A DNA stretch of 56,734 nt. It comes from Chitinophagaceae bacterium. Its GTDB lineage: Bacteria; Bacteroidota; Bacteroidia; Chitinophagales; REEL01. Below are positions 37,230 through 45,642 of the stretch, in pieces. The notes under the pieces are model-generated. The model saw nothing but the letters and a program-made list of their open reading frames with translations, did no database searches and was not told the origin of the DNA. Numbering within the stretch: the stretch's first letter is position 1; each line of letters begins with the position of its first letter. The stretch lies in NCBI GenBank assembly GCA_007695095.1, contig REEL01000112.1, positions 1-56,734 of the forward strand, read 5' to 3'. The translations under genes were made by a program, and so were the position numbers.

Positions 37230-39068
37230 TTATTCTACTGTAACTGATTTTGCCAGATTTCTTGGCTGATCAACATTACATCCTCTCATTACCGCAATAT
37301 GGTATGAAAGAAGCTGTAAAGGAATCACGCTCAATAATGGCGATAAAGGTTCTTCAGTTTCCGGAATTTCTATGGTGAAATCAGCTAAATCTTTGATAAT
37401 GGTATCCCCTTCAGAAACTATAGCTATAACTCTTCCTTTTCTGGCTTTTACTTCCTGAATATTACTTAAAATCTTGTCATAAGCACTTTTGTTCGTAGCT
37501 AAGAAAACGACTGGCATTTCCTCATCTATTAGCGCAATAGGGCCGTGTTTCATTTCAGCAGCAGGATAACCCTCAGCATGTATGTAAGAAATTTCTTTTA
37601 ATTTTAAGGCACCTTCCAAAGCAACCGGGAAATTATAACCTCTACCCAGATATAAAAAGTTTGTAGAGTCTTTAAAAATTTCTGAAATGTATTTTATTTG
37701 ATCATTGGTTTTTAAAACCTCTGAAATCTTTTGAGGAATTTTATCCAGCGCATTGATTATCTGCTGAAATCTGGATTCAGATAATGTGCCTTTACTTTGA
37801 GCTATTGAAAGAGCCAGTAATGTAAGTAAAGTTACCTGAGCTGTAAATGCTTTTGTTGAAGCAACACCAATTTCGGGACCGGCATGCGTATAGGATCCGG
37901 CATCTGTTAATCTTGAAATACTTGAACCAACTACATTGCAAATACCCAATATAGTAGCACCTTTACTTTTTGCCAATTCCAGAGCAGCCAAAGTATCAGC
38001 TGTTTCTCCGGATTGAGAAATGGCTAAAACTATATCGTTTTCAGTGATAACAGGATTTCTGTAACGGAATTCTGAAGCGTATTCAACTTCTACATTAACT
38101 CTTGCTAAATCTTCTAAAAGGTATTCACCAACTATGCCGGCATGCCATGAAGTTCCGCAGCCAATTATTATAATTCTTTTTGAATTTGCCAGTTTTTGTT
38201 TGTAATCAACTAAACCACCCAGGGCAACTATCCCTTTGTTTAAAAGCAATCTTCCTCTGAGGCTGTCTCTGATTGAGCTCGGTTGTTCATAAATTTCTTT
38301 TAACATAAAATGCTCATAACCGCCTTTCTCAAGCATTTCCAACTGCATTTCTAATTTTTGAACATAGGGTGTTTTTGCTTTATTTTGCACAGTCTTAATA
38401 GACATGTCGCCGTTTCTGTTGACATAAACAATCTCCTCATCATTCAGATAAACTACTTTTTTTGTAAACTCAATGATTGGGGTTGCATCTGATGCAATAA
38501 AAAATTCTTTTTCTCCAATACCAATTACCAGAGGGCTGCCTTTTTTTGCAGCAATCAACATATCAGGATTGTCTTCGGATAGTATTACAATGGCATAAGC
38601 ACCAATAACTTGATTTAGAGCAACTCTTACAGCTTCTCGCAAATCCAGGTTTTCATTTAGTTTGATATCCTCGATAAGGTGAATCAAAACTTCAGTATCT
38701 GTTTGTGTTGAGAATTTATGCCCCCGATTTATTAATTCTTCCTTGAGTACAGCATAATTTTCTATAATACCATTGTGGATAATTGCCAGGCTCCCGGATT
38801 GAGACAAATGTGGGTGAGCATTTATATCGTTAGGTTCACCGTGAGTTGCCCAGCGAGTATGCCCGATACCTATAGTGCCTCTTATGTCACTACTTTTTGT
38901 AAACTCTTCCAGTTCGGTTACTTTTCCAACACATTTATATACATTAAGTTGGTCTTTTAATAAAGCTATACCTGCACTGTCATATCCTCTGTATTCCAAC
39001 CTTTTTAGGCCTTTTATTAAAATTGGATATGCTTCTCTTTCACCTATATAAGCTACTATTCCACACAT
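37230..39068 (-). CDS. glmS: Glucosamine-6-phosphate synthase GlmS (isomerising)
   Basis: Makes glucosamine-6-phosphate from fructose-6-phosphate and glutamine, feeding UDP-GlcNAc for peptidoglycan and LPS. The N-terminal nucleophile Cys2 (MCGIVAYIG) marks the class II glutaminase domain (1-~240). Two SIS sugar-isomerase domains follow, and the C-terminus DQPRNLAKSVTVE is the canonical active-site tail. Length is 612 residues. It is the last gene of a three-gene operon, 1 bp after the DUF4270 gene. Confidence 0.97.
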   Translation of the reverse strand: MCGIVAYIGEREAYPILIKGLKRLEYRGYDSAGIALLKDQLNVYKCVGKVTELEEFTKSSDIRGTIGIGHTRWATHGEPNDINAHPHLSQSGSLAIIHNGIIENYAVLKEELINRGHKFSTQTDTEVLIHLIEDIKLNENLDLREAVRVALNQVIGAYAIVILSEDNPDMLIAAKKGSPLVIGIGEKEFFIASDATPIIEFTKKVVYLNDEEIVYVNRNGDMSIKTVQNKAKTPYVQKLEMQLEMLEKGGYEHFMLKEIYEQPSSIRDSLRGRLLLNKGIVALGGLVDYKQKLANSKRIIIIGCGTSWHAGIVGEYLLEDLARVNVEVEYASEFRYRNPVITENDIVLAISQSGETADTLAALELAKSKGATILGICNVVGSSISRLTDAGSYTHAGPEIGVASTKAFTAQVTLLTLLALSIAQSKGTLSESRFQQIINALDKIPQKISEVLKTNDQIKYISEIFKDSTNFLYLGRGYNFPVALEGALKLKEISYIHAEGYPAAEMKHGPIALIDEEMPVVFLATNKSAYDKILSNIQEVKARKGRVIAIVSEGDTIIKDLADFTIEIPETEEPLSPLLSVIPLQLLSYHIAVMRGCNVDQPRNLAKSVTVE

Positions 39069-39069
39069 G

Positions 39070-40395
39070 TTAATCTATATTTGTATAAGTAATTTTTAAG
39101 CGTATTGCACTTGAAAACTCAGATCCTCCTCCCACTAATGCTCTGTTAGCCGTTCTTTCACCCGGAAAATTAAATAAATACAAGTATTTTTCATGAGTTT
39201 CAAGGTTATCTTTACGTAAAAGTTCCTGAATGTGTCTGCCTACGTTAAACCGATAAATTATTTTATTTACGCCATCAACCTCTGTTTCTTCTTTAAATCC
39301 TCCAAAGTAATCAACACTAAGGAATTGATCTAAAATGAAATCATTGCTGCCATCCTCATTTACTGCATTTAAAGACATTCTGTCCGGTGCGGTATATAAA
39401 GAGTCAAGTCCAAGAGGGTCAGATTTTAGTTCTACAATTAGTTCTGCTCTGTTAACAGCCTTGCCCTTTAATTCTCCTAAATGTGGAAATTTCAACATTC
39501 CAACAGTTCCTGTCAATGGTTTTAAAAATAGAACTGAATCATTTTGCCCTTCCACACTTTCTTGAATAAAATCATTTATCACAGCATTTTGAAAGTTATG
39601 CTTATGGTTATTTACCTTAACTGATTCATTTGAAATTTGAAGTTCGAATGTCTCAGGTTCATTATTACTGTCTCTGTAATAAAACACAACTTTTGAAAAA
39701 GGTGATACCAGATTTATGTAATAAATAGCGCTGTTTACTGTATTTGAGTCGGCTGATATGTGTATGCCGTTTAGAAAGTTTAAAAAGTTTGTATTACCTG
39801 TCATGTTAGATGTCCCTGACTGACTTAGGATATTATTTCCGAAGCTCTGACTAAGAGGAATTCTAATATGAGGAGGTTTAAGCTCTCCATTAATACTGAT
39901 ACTGTCTTCAAAATTGATAATGGTATTTTCCAACATCCCGATTTCTGTAGATCCGGTACTGAAAGTTTTATTTGAAAAATATTCTTCTCCGGATAGCATA
40001 GATTCAGTCATCTCTTTAACTACAAAGGTGGAAGGCGCAGATATATCTCCATAAGCACCGGTTACTCTAAGCATTAATACAACAGAATCAAGCGAGAGGT
40101 TATTACCAATGTCAACATTGTTAAAAGGTAGTCTTAAATGCGTGTAAATCGAAGAATTTGTACTTCCGAAAACATTTTCATCTATCCTTCCAAGAGTATA
40201 AGAAGATAGATTGTCTGTTCTTAGGGGATTCGATTTTACAGTTGTTGCATTAATCGTTAAGGTATCAGTAAGATTGAACTTTAAATTTTCATCATCACCC
40301 AATAAGCTATCATCTTCAATTATTGTTTTTTTACAAGAAAATAACAATATTAAACACAGCATCGGTAGTAGTCGATGCAAATAAGTAAGATTCAT
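39070..40395 (-). CDS. DUF4270 family lipoprotein
   Basis: 441-residue predicted lipoprotein. The signal peptide ends in a lipobox LFSC with lipidated Cys21, then KK. The body is beta-rich with segments such as YTLGRIDENVFGSTNSSIYTH typical of DUF4270, a family largely confined to Bacteroidota with no known function. It lies between the half-length glycogen synthase-like gene (14-bp gap) and glmS (1-bp gap), an arrangement I recall as recurrent in this phylum. Surface or outer-membrane location is inferred from the lipobox. Confidence 0.82.
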   Translation of the reverse strand: MNLTYLHRLLPMLCLILLFSCKKTIIEDDSLLGDDENLKFNLTDTLTINATTVKSNPLRTDNLSSYTLGRIDENVFGSTNSSIYTHLRLPFNNVDIGNNLSLDSVVLMLRVTGAYGDISAPSTFVVKEMTESMLSGEEYFSNKTFSTGSTEIGMLENTIINFEDSISINGELKPPHIRIPLSQSFGNNILSQSGTSNMTGNTNFLNFLNGIHISADSNTVNSAIYYINLVSPFSKVVFYYRDSNNEPETFELQISNESVKVNNHKHNFQNAVINDFIQESVEGQNDSVLFLKPLTGTVGMLKFPHLGELKGKAVNRAELIVELKSDPLGLDSLYTAPDRMSLNAVNEDGSNDFILDQFLSVDYFGGFKEETEVDGVNKIIYRFNVGRHIQELLRKDNLETHEKYLYLFNFPGERTANRALVGGGSEFSSAIRLKITYTNID

Positions 40396-40409
40396 AGAAT
40401 TTAAAATAG

Positions 40410-41222
40410 TTAAACTTTTAACAAAGATTCATAAAATTCGGGACATGCTTCAATCAAAGCTTCATCTTCACGGTAATCTAATGTTGGTTTGTTATGCTTT
40501 TTCAGCAAACTGGTAACATCATTATGTAAAGAAGGCGAACCAAGAATTACTCCGTCAGAGTATTGAATAGCCCCGCAATTTAACGCAGAACAATCTGCAT
40601 TCTTATATAAGTTCAACGCATTTACATCAATTGAATCGGAAACCGGCGCTTTCAGTAAGAAAGATTCATTTAATTTTTCTGAAAAATCATTATCATAAAG
40701 AGAGTAAACGACCTTACTATTCATAAAAATCGGGTCATTTTTATAGGCTGTTTTCAAATAAAGAGGGAGTATACTTGTCATCCATCCGTGAAGGTGAACG
40801 ATGTCCGGAGCCCATCCAAATTTTTTAACGGTTTCCAACACACCTTTGCAGAAAAAAATCATTCTTTCGGCATTATCAGGGTGGAAATTCTTTTCTTCGT
40901 CCCTAAAAACCGTTTTTCTTTTAAAAAAGTCTTCATTGTCTAAAAAGTAAACCTGCATTCTTGTACCCGGCATACTAGCTACTTTTATCATCAAAGGGTA
41001 GTCATCATCTGCCATGACTATATTGATACCGGATAAACGAACAACTTCGTGGAGTCTGTGTCTTCTTTCATTAATAGTTCCGAATCTTGGCATTAAAACT
41101 CTTATTTCCATTCCTGCGTCTTGCATGTGCTGTGGAAGAGCTCTTGCAACATTTGCAATTTTAGTCAAACTTAGATAAGGATTCATTTCTTGTGTTACGA
41201 AAAGAACGCGATTTTTTTCCAT
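40410..41222 (-). CDS. Half-length glycogen/starch synthase-like protein (GT5 N-terminal domain only)
   Basis: 270 residues corresponding only to the N-terminal Rossmann domain of GT5 glycogen synthases. Visible homology includes LFVTQEMNPYL, EIRVLMPRFG, YFLDNEDFF, FFCKGVLE and DIVHLHGWMTS. The ADP-glucose binding motif KxGGL is replaced by SLTKIANVARALP, and the C-terminal GT-B domain is missing. It is therefore probably not an active glycogen synthase. Such short proteins annotated 'glycogen/starch synthase' are common next to panC in Bacteroidota. It heads an operon with DUF4270 and glmS. Confidence 0.8.
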   Translation of the reverse strand: MEKNRVLFVTQEMNPYLSLTKIANVARALPQHMQDAGMEIRVLMPRFGTINERRHRLHEVVRLSGINIVMADDDYPLMIKVASMPGTRMQVYFLDNEDFFKRKTVFRDEEKNFHPDNAERMIFFCKGVLETVKKFGWAPDIVHLHGWMTSILPLYLKTAYKNDPIFMNSKVVYSLYDNDFSEKLNESFLLKAPVSDSIDVNALNLYKNADCSALNCGAIQYSDGVILGSPSLHNDVTSLLKKHNKPTLDYREDEALIEACPEFYESLLKV

Positions 41223-41271
41223 ACTTTAACTTTGTGTTAGAAATACTGAAATTCAAAATAAATTCCAAATA

Positions 41272-41279
41272 CAAAAATA
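41272..41279 (-). promoter_or_regulatory. Putative -7 element for the glgA-like/DUF4270/glmS operon
   Basis: TATTTTTG on the minus strand (TAnnTTTG), about 50 bp upstream of the first gene. The 348-bp divergent gap to panC is extremely AT-rich and includes a 14-bp A/T palindrome (41405-41418). It otherwise shows nothing I can name. Confidence 0.4.
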
Positions 41280-41532
41280 GTAAAAAAAAAGGAGAAATAA
41301 AAGAAATTGTTTTGAACAAATCGAAACCTCTATCTTTTAAATTGCTATAATACAGAAAAATACAAATACACTAAAATAATTATATAATACAGTTACTAAA
41401 AATAAAATAATTATTTTAAAAAATTAGTTTCAAGTCTATTTTTAATCTTAAAATATTGATTTACTACTAGTTGTATTGTTTTTGCTTGAAGTATTGTCTA
41501 ATTTAGCCTTTTATGTAAAGATTAAAATAGTT

Positions 41533-41540
41533 TAATTTTG
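41533..41540 (+). promoter_or_regulatory. Putative -7 element for the panC operon
   Basis: TAATTTTG matches TAnnTTTG, 30 bp upstream of the panC start. The -33 position does not show a clear TTTG. Confidence 0.4.
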
Positions 41541-41570
41541 AGCACACTTTGCTAAAATTCAAGCAGATAT

Positions 41571-42416
41571 ATGCAGGTTATAAAAAAATCAGATAGATTA
41601 ATAGAAATATGTCGTTTTTATACAAATCAAAAAATGACTATTGGATTTGTTCCAACTATGGGAGCGTTACATCAGGGTCATTTGTCGTTAGTTCAGGAAG
41701 CTCAAAAACTTAGTGACATAGTTGTGACAAGTATTTTTGTAAACCCTGCTCAGTTTAATAATTCTGATGATTTAAAAAATTATCCGAGAACTATTTCAAA
41801 TGACTTGATTTTACTTGAAAAAGTAGGTTGTAATATAGTTTTTATACCGGATGTGGAAGAGGTTTATCCATCTGATTTAACATTTCCGGAGTTTGATTTG
41901 GCACATTTAGATAAAATAATGGAGGGATCTTACCGTCCGGGTCACTTTGAAGGTGTAGCTAAGGTTGTTTATCGTTTTTTAGATTTACTAAAGCCTCACA
42001 AACTTTTTTTAGGTCAAAAAGATTACCAGCAAGTCAAAGTTATTGAATCTTTAATTAATCAAACTACTTTACAGACAAAAGTTTATATGTGTCCAACGGT
42101 TAGAAATTCTAACGGTTTAGCGAAAAGTTCCAGAAATACCAGACTTTCTGAAAGTGAGAAAGTTAATGCTTCTTATATATATGAGGCACTAAAAGCTTTA
42201 ATTGAAAGTTTAGAATACGAGCCTTTGAATGTTTCTGAAAAAAAAGCTATACAGTTGATAGAGGAGAAGACAGCCGGTGAGGTTGAGTATCTGGAAGTTT
42301 ATGATTTGGAACTAAAAAATAAAATGATTGATTATAAACCCGGAAAACAAGCTATTGTTTGTGTAGCTGTTAAAGTTGGAGATGTCAGGTTGATAGATAA
42401 TCTCATTATTTCGTAA
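41571..42416 (+). CDS. panC: Pantothenate synthetase PanC
   Basis: Condenses pantoate with beta-alanine using ATP, the last step of vitamin B5 synthesis. The adenylate-forming [13 protein letters not shown] (about 28-40) is intact. So are FVNPAQF, the pantoate-binding [10 protein letters not shown] and FLGQKDYQQ, and the lid segment [13 protein letters not shown]. Length of 281 residues is normal. panD follows 10 bp later, so the enzymes that supply and use beta-alanine are cotranscribed. Confidence 0.97.
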   Translation: MQVIKKSDRLIEICRFYTNQKMTIGFVPTMGALHQGHLSLVQEAQKLSDIVVTSIFVNPAQFNNSDDLKNYPRTISNDLILLEKVGCNIVFIPDVEEVYPSDLTFPEFDLAHLDKIMEGSYRPGHFEGVAKVVYRFLDLLKPHKLFLGQKDYQQVKVIESLINQTTLQTKVYMCPTVRNSNGLAKSSRNTRLSESEKVNASYIYEALKALIESLEYEPLNVSEKKAIQLIEEKTAGEVEYLEVYDLELKNKMIDYKPGKQAIVCVAVKVGDVRLIDNLIIS

Positions 42417-42426
42417 TTTTGCATTT

Positions 42427-42774
42427 ATGATGATTGAAGTATTTAAATCAAAAATTCACAGAGCTACTGTAACTCAGTGTGAACTGCACTATGTTGGAAG
42501 TATTACCATTGATGAAGAGTTAATGGATGCTGCTCATTTAATAGAGAACGAGAAAGTACAAGTGGTTAATATTAACAACGGGGAACGTTTTGAGACTTAT
42601 GTGATAAAAGGTGAAAAAGGCAGTGGTGTTATAGGCTTAAATGGAGCTGCTGCAAGATTAGCCTGCAAGGGAGATTTGGTAATTATAATTTCTTACGCTT
42701 TAATGGAAATCGAAGAAGCGAAAAAATTTAAACCCTCAGCTGTTTTTCCCGATGAGGATAACCGTTTAAGTTAA
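42427..42774 (+). CDS. panD: Aspartate 1-decarboxylase PanD
   Basis: Pyruvoyl enzyme that makes beta-alanine from L-aspartate for PanC. The self-cleavage site Gly24-Ser25 in HYVGSITID is intact; Ser25 becomes the pyruvoyl group. The catalytic ERFETY-type segment and GAAARL motif are also present. Length of 115 residues is normal for a proenzyme. Two Met codons start the protein. Using the first gives cleavage-site numbering identical to E. coli. Confidence 0.96.
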   Translation: MMIEVFKSKIHRATVTQCELHYVGSITIDEELMDAAHLIENEKVQVVNINNGERFETYVIKGEKGSGVIGLNGAAARLACKGDLVIIISYALMEIEEAKKFKPSAVFPDEDNRLS

Positions 42775-42786
42775 GACCAGCCAGCC

Positions 42787-43794
42787 TTGAAAAAAAATCT
42801 ATATACATTTCTACGTATTTCATTCTTTTTAGGGATAGCAGCACTTCTGATTTGGTTGGCTTTGAGACCGATGGATGAATCGGATTATCAAAAGATAAGA
42901 GATTCCTTTGTTCAGGCCAATTACTTTTGGGTTTTAGTCTGCATAATTCTGGGTGTTTTCAGTCACGTCAGCAGGACTATCAGATGGCAAATCCTTTTGG
43001 AACCTTTAGGAAAGAAAGTTGGCTTTTGGAATACCTTTGCAGCTATAATGATAAGCTATGTTGCTAATCTTGCATTGCCCAGGCTGGGAGAAGTTGTGAG
43101 ATGTACTATTTTAAAAAAATACGAAGATATTCCTGTTAACAAATCTTTGGGTACTGTAGTTGCTGAAAGAGTAGCTGATACGGCAACTCTTTTTATTTTA
43201 TTTTGCATAGTATTAATCACACAGTTTAGCTTGTTAAGCAACTATGCCACTCAAAAAGTATTTATTCCTTTAAGTGAGAAGTTCGGAAATTTAACCGGAA
43301 ATTTTTCTTTTTGGTTAATTGTATTTGCAGGTTTGATTATAACTTTTCTGGTAGGTATATATATTCACAGTAAGCGAAAAAGTAAGTTTGGAAACAAGGT
43401 TAAAATGATCTTAGTTGGTTTTTGGGAGGGTATTCAGTCCTTTAAAAAAATGAAAAAACCCGGATTATTTCTTTTTCATTCTGTACTTATCTGGGCCTTA
43501 TATATAGCTTCAGTTTTAATTGCTTTTCAGGCACTTGAAGAATTATCATCTTTTGGGCTTATGCCTGCTTTAGCTTCTTTAGTATTTGGAACTTTTGGAA
43601 TTATTGCAGCACCCGGTGGAATAGGGGCTTACCCTGTCTTGGTAATGGAAACTCTCCATCTTTATGGCTTATCTTCGGCTTCCGGTTTTGCTTTTGGTTG
43701 GATATTATGGACAGCACAAACAGTAAGTATTTTAGTTTTAGGATTAATATCTTTTTTATATTTGCCATTGATAAATCGCAAAATCGTTAAATAA
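42787..43794 (+). CDS. Flippase-like integral membrane protein (UPF0104 / AglD2 family)
   Basis: 335 residues with about eight to nine transmembrane helices. It belongs to the lysylphosphatidylglycerol synthase transmembrane (UPF0104) family, with characteristic SHVSRTIRWQILL, ALPRLGEVVRC, ERVADT and APGGIGAYP segments. There is no soluble aminoacyl-transfer domain, so it is probably a lipid or lipid-linked sugar translocase rather than a synthetase. The start codon is TTG at 42787. The next Met would cut off the first helix. It lies 12 bp after panD. Confidence 0.85.
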   Translation: MKKNLYTFLRISFFLGIAALLIWLALRPMDESDYQKIRDSFVQANYFWVLVCIILGVFSHVSRTIRWQILLEPLGKKVGFWNTFAAIMISYVANLALPRLGEVVRCTILKKYEDIPVNKSLGTVVAERVADTATLFILFCIVLITQFSLLSNYATQKVFIPLSEKFGNLTGNFSFWLIVFAGLIITFLVGIYIHSKRKSKFGNKVKMILVGFWEGIQSFKKMKKPGLFLFHSVLIWALYIASVLIAFQALEELSSFGLMPALASLVFGTFGIIAAPGGIGAYPVLVMETLHLYGLSSASGFAFGWILWTAQTVSILVLGLISFLYLPLINRKIVK

Positions 43795-43838
43795 GCTTTA
43801 ACTATTCCTGCTTTTTTTTGTTCATTAAAAAAATAAAC

Positions 43839-44339
43839 ATGCCTAAAATTGATTTTGTAAAAAGCAAGATTGCCGATGCGGATGCATTAATGAGACTAAT
43901 AAATGTTTGGCGATTTCAATCTAATAAAATTGTATTTACTAATGGCTGTTTTGATTTGTTACATAAAGGTCATTTACATTTACTTTTAAATGCAACAAAT
44001 TCTGATGAAAAATTGATTGTTGCCATTAATTCAGATAAGTCGGTTCGCAAATTAAAAGGCTCAAGCCGGCCAATAATGGATGAAGAAAGCAGACTGTTAT
44101 TGGTTGCCTCATTATCTTACGTGGATGCAGTGATATTATTTGAAGAAGATACTCCCTTAGAGTTAATAAAACTTATCAAACCGGATTTTATAGTCAAAGG
44201 TGGAGACTATAAGGAAGAAGACGTTGTTGGTGCCGATTTTATAAAGGAATATAATGGTGAGGTCAGAATAATTGATTTACTGGAAGGGTTTGCTACATCC
44301 AGTATTGAAGAAAAAATTAGAAATGCTTCAGAATCTTGA
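43839..44339 (+). CDS. rfaE2: D-glycero-beta-D-manno-heptose 1-phosphate adenylyltransferase RfaE2
   Basis: Nucleotidyltransferase making ADP-heptose for the LPS inner core. The cytidylyltransferase-like signature TNGCFDLLHKGHLHLL carries the HxGH motif, and the later INSDKSVRKLKG, RPIMDEE and VKGGDY segments fit HldE C-terminal domains. Only this half is present; the kinase half must be encoded elsewhere. I chose the ATG at 43839 (166 residues) over a TTG seven codons upstream because conserved homology starts later and ATG is normal here. Confidence 0.92.
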   Translation: MPKIDFVKSKIADADALMRLINVWRFQSNKIVFTNGCFDLLHKGHLHLLLNATNSDEKLIVAINSDKSVRKLKGSSRPIMDEESRLLLVASLSYVDAVILFEEDTPLELIKLIKPDFIVKGGDYKEEDVVGADFIKEYNGEVRIIDLLEGFATSSIEEKIRNASES

Positions 44340-44374
44340 GAAACCTATTAATTTTGAAATAAAAAAAAAGAGAA

Positions 44375-45514
44375 ATGAATTTTCAACTACAGGAAGAACA
44401 CTTTATGATACAAAAAGCTGCCAGAGACTTTGCTCAAAATGAGTTGAAGCAGGGAGCTATAGAAAGAGATGAGAAAATGGAATTCCCCGATTCACTAAAG
44501 AGAAGAATGGGTGAATTGGGTTTTATGGGCATGATGGTAGATCCCAAATATAACGGAGGTGGTATGGATACCATTTCTTATGTTTTGGCGATGGAAGAGA
44601 TTTCTAAAGTGGACAACTCAGCATCTGTTATGATGTCTGTTAACAACTCCCTTGTTTGCTGGGGTATAGAAACTTTTGGAACAGAAGAGCAAAAGGAAAA
44701 ATATCTTAAACGTTTAGCAACCGGAGAAATAATCGGAGCATTCTGCCTTTCTGAGCCTGAGGCAGGTTCAGACGCAACTCAGCAATCTACTGAGGCTATT
44801 TTGAATGGAGATCATTATGTATTAAATGGTACAAAAAATTGGATTACAAACGGGAGTACAGCTTCTGTATATTTAGTAATTGCCCAAAGTGACAGAGGAT
44901 TAAAGCATAAAGGTATAAATGCCTTTATAGTGGAAAAAAATTGGGATGGCGTAACGGTTAATCCAAAGGAAAATAAAATGGGAATCAGGGCATCTGATAC
45001 GCACTCAATAAACTTTTCTGATGTAAAAGTACCGGTTGAAAATCGCATCGGCGAAGACGGTTTCGGTTTTAAATTTGCCATGAAAACTCTTTCCGGAGGT
45101 CGTATCGGAATTGCGGCACAAGCTTTAGGTATCGCATCAGGAGCTATGGAATTAAGTATAGCTTACTCCAAAGAGAGAAAAGCTTTTGGAACCGAAATTG
45201 CTAATCATCAGGCTATACAGTTTAAACTGGCAGATATGGCTACTGAGGTTGAGATTTCGCGTTTGCTTTGTTTAAAAGCTGCCTGGCTGAAAGACAATGG
45301 AGAAGATTATACTACAGCCAGCGCTATGGCTAAGGTTTTTGCTTCTGAAACAGCTATGAAAGTTTCTACTGAAGCAGTCCAGGTACATGGCGGTTATGGC
45401 TATGTGAAAGAATATCATGTGGAAAGATTAATGCGTGATGCAAAAATTACGCAAATTTATGAAGGCACTTCCGAGGTACAAAGAATTGTAATTTCAAGGG
45501 CTCTTCTAAAATAA
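44375..45514 (+). CDS. Acyl-CoA dehydrogenase
   Basis: Flavoenzyme of 379 residues that oxidises acyl-CoA to enoyl-CoA, passing electrons to ETF. FAD-binding AFCLSEPEAGSDA and NGTKNWITNG, a RIGIAAQALGIA segment, and the C-terminal VHGGYGYVKEYHVERLMRD and IYEGTSEVQRIVISR are typical of short/medium-chain enzymes. The probable catalytic Glu is in the YEGTSE segment. It is followed by a strong terminator, so it ends the panC operon unit. Chain-length preference cannot be read from sequence. Confidence 0.95.
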   Translation: MNFQLQEEHFMIQKAARDFAQNELKQGAIERDEKMEFPDSLKRRMGELGFMGMMVDPKYNGGGMDTISYVLAMEEISKVDNSASVMMSVNNSLVCWGIETFGTEEQKEKYLKRLATGEIIGAFCLSEPEAGSDATQQSTEAILNGDHYVLNGTKNWITNGSTASVYLVIAQSDRGLKHKGINAFIVEKNWDGVTVNPKENKMGIRASDTHSINFSDVKVPVENRIGEDGFGFKFAMKTLSGGRIGIAAQALGIASGAMELSIAYSKERKAFGTEIANHQAIQFKLADMATEVEISRLLCLKAAWLKDNGEDYTTASAMAKVFASETAMKVSTEAVQVHGGYGYVKEYHVERLMRDAKITQIYEGTSEVQRIVISRALLK

Positions 45515-45537
45515 TCTAAAAAGTTTTTATAATTTGT

Positions 45538-45567
45538 AAGCCACCTTTAAAGGGTGGCTTTTTTTTG
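45538..45567 (+). terminator. Rho-independent terminator after the acyl-CoA dehydrogenase gene
   Basis: AAGCCACC (45538-45545) and GGTGGCTT (45553-45560) form an 8-bp stem with a 7-nt loop, followed by a run of T. Confidence 0.9.
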
Positions 45568-45642
45568 CTTAATTTTAGAAAAAATTCAATAAATAATCTG
45601 TCCGGAATGATTTTATGCCGGAAAATGAAAAATTAATAAAAT

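Noticed and set aside
41405-41418. AAAATAATTATTTT palindrome in the panC divergent gap
   Set aside because: Pure A/T palindromes are expected by chance in such AT-rich DNA.
42787-43794. Lysylphosphatidylglycerol synthetase (MprF) assignment
   Set aside because: Only the transmembrane flippase-like part is present. The soluble tRNA-dependent transfer domain is missing, so a lipid aminoacylation role is not supported.
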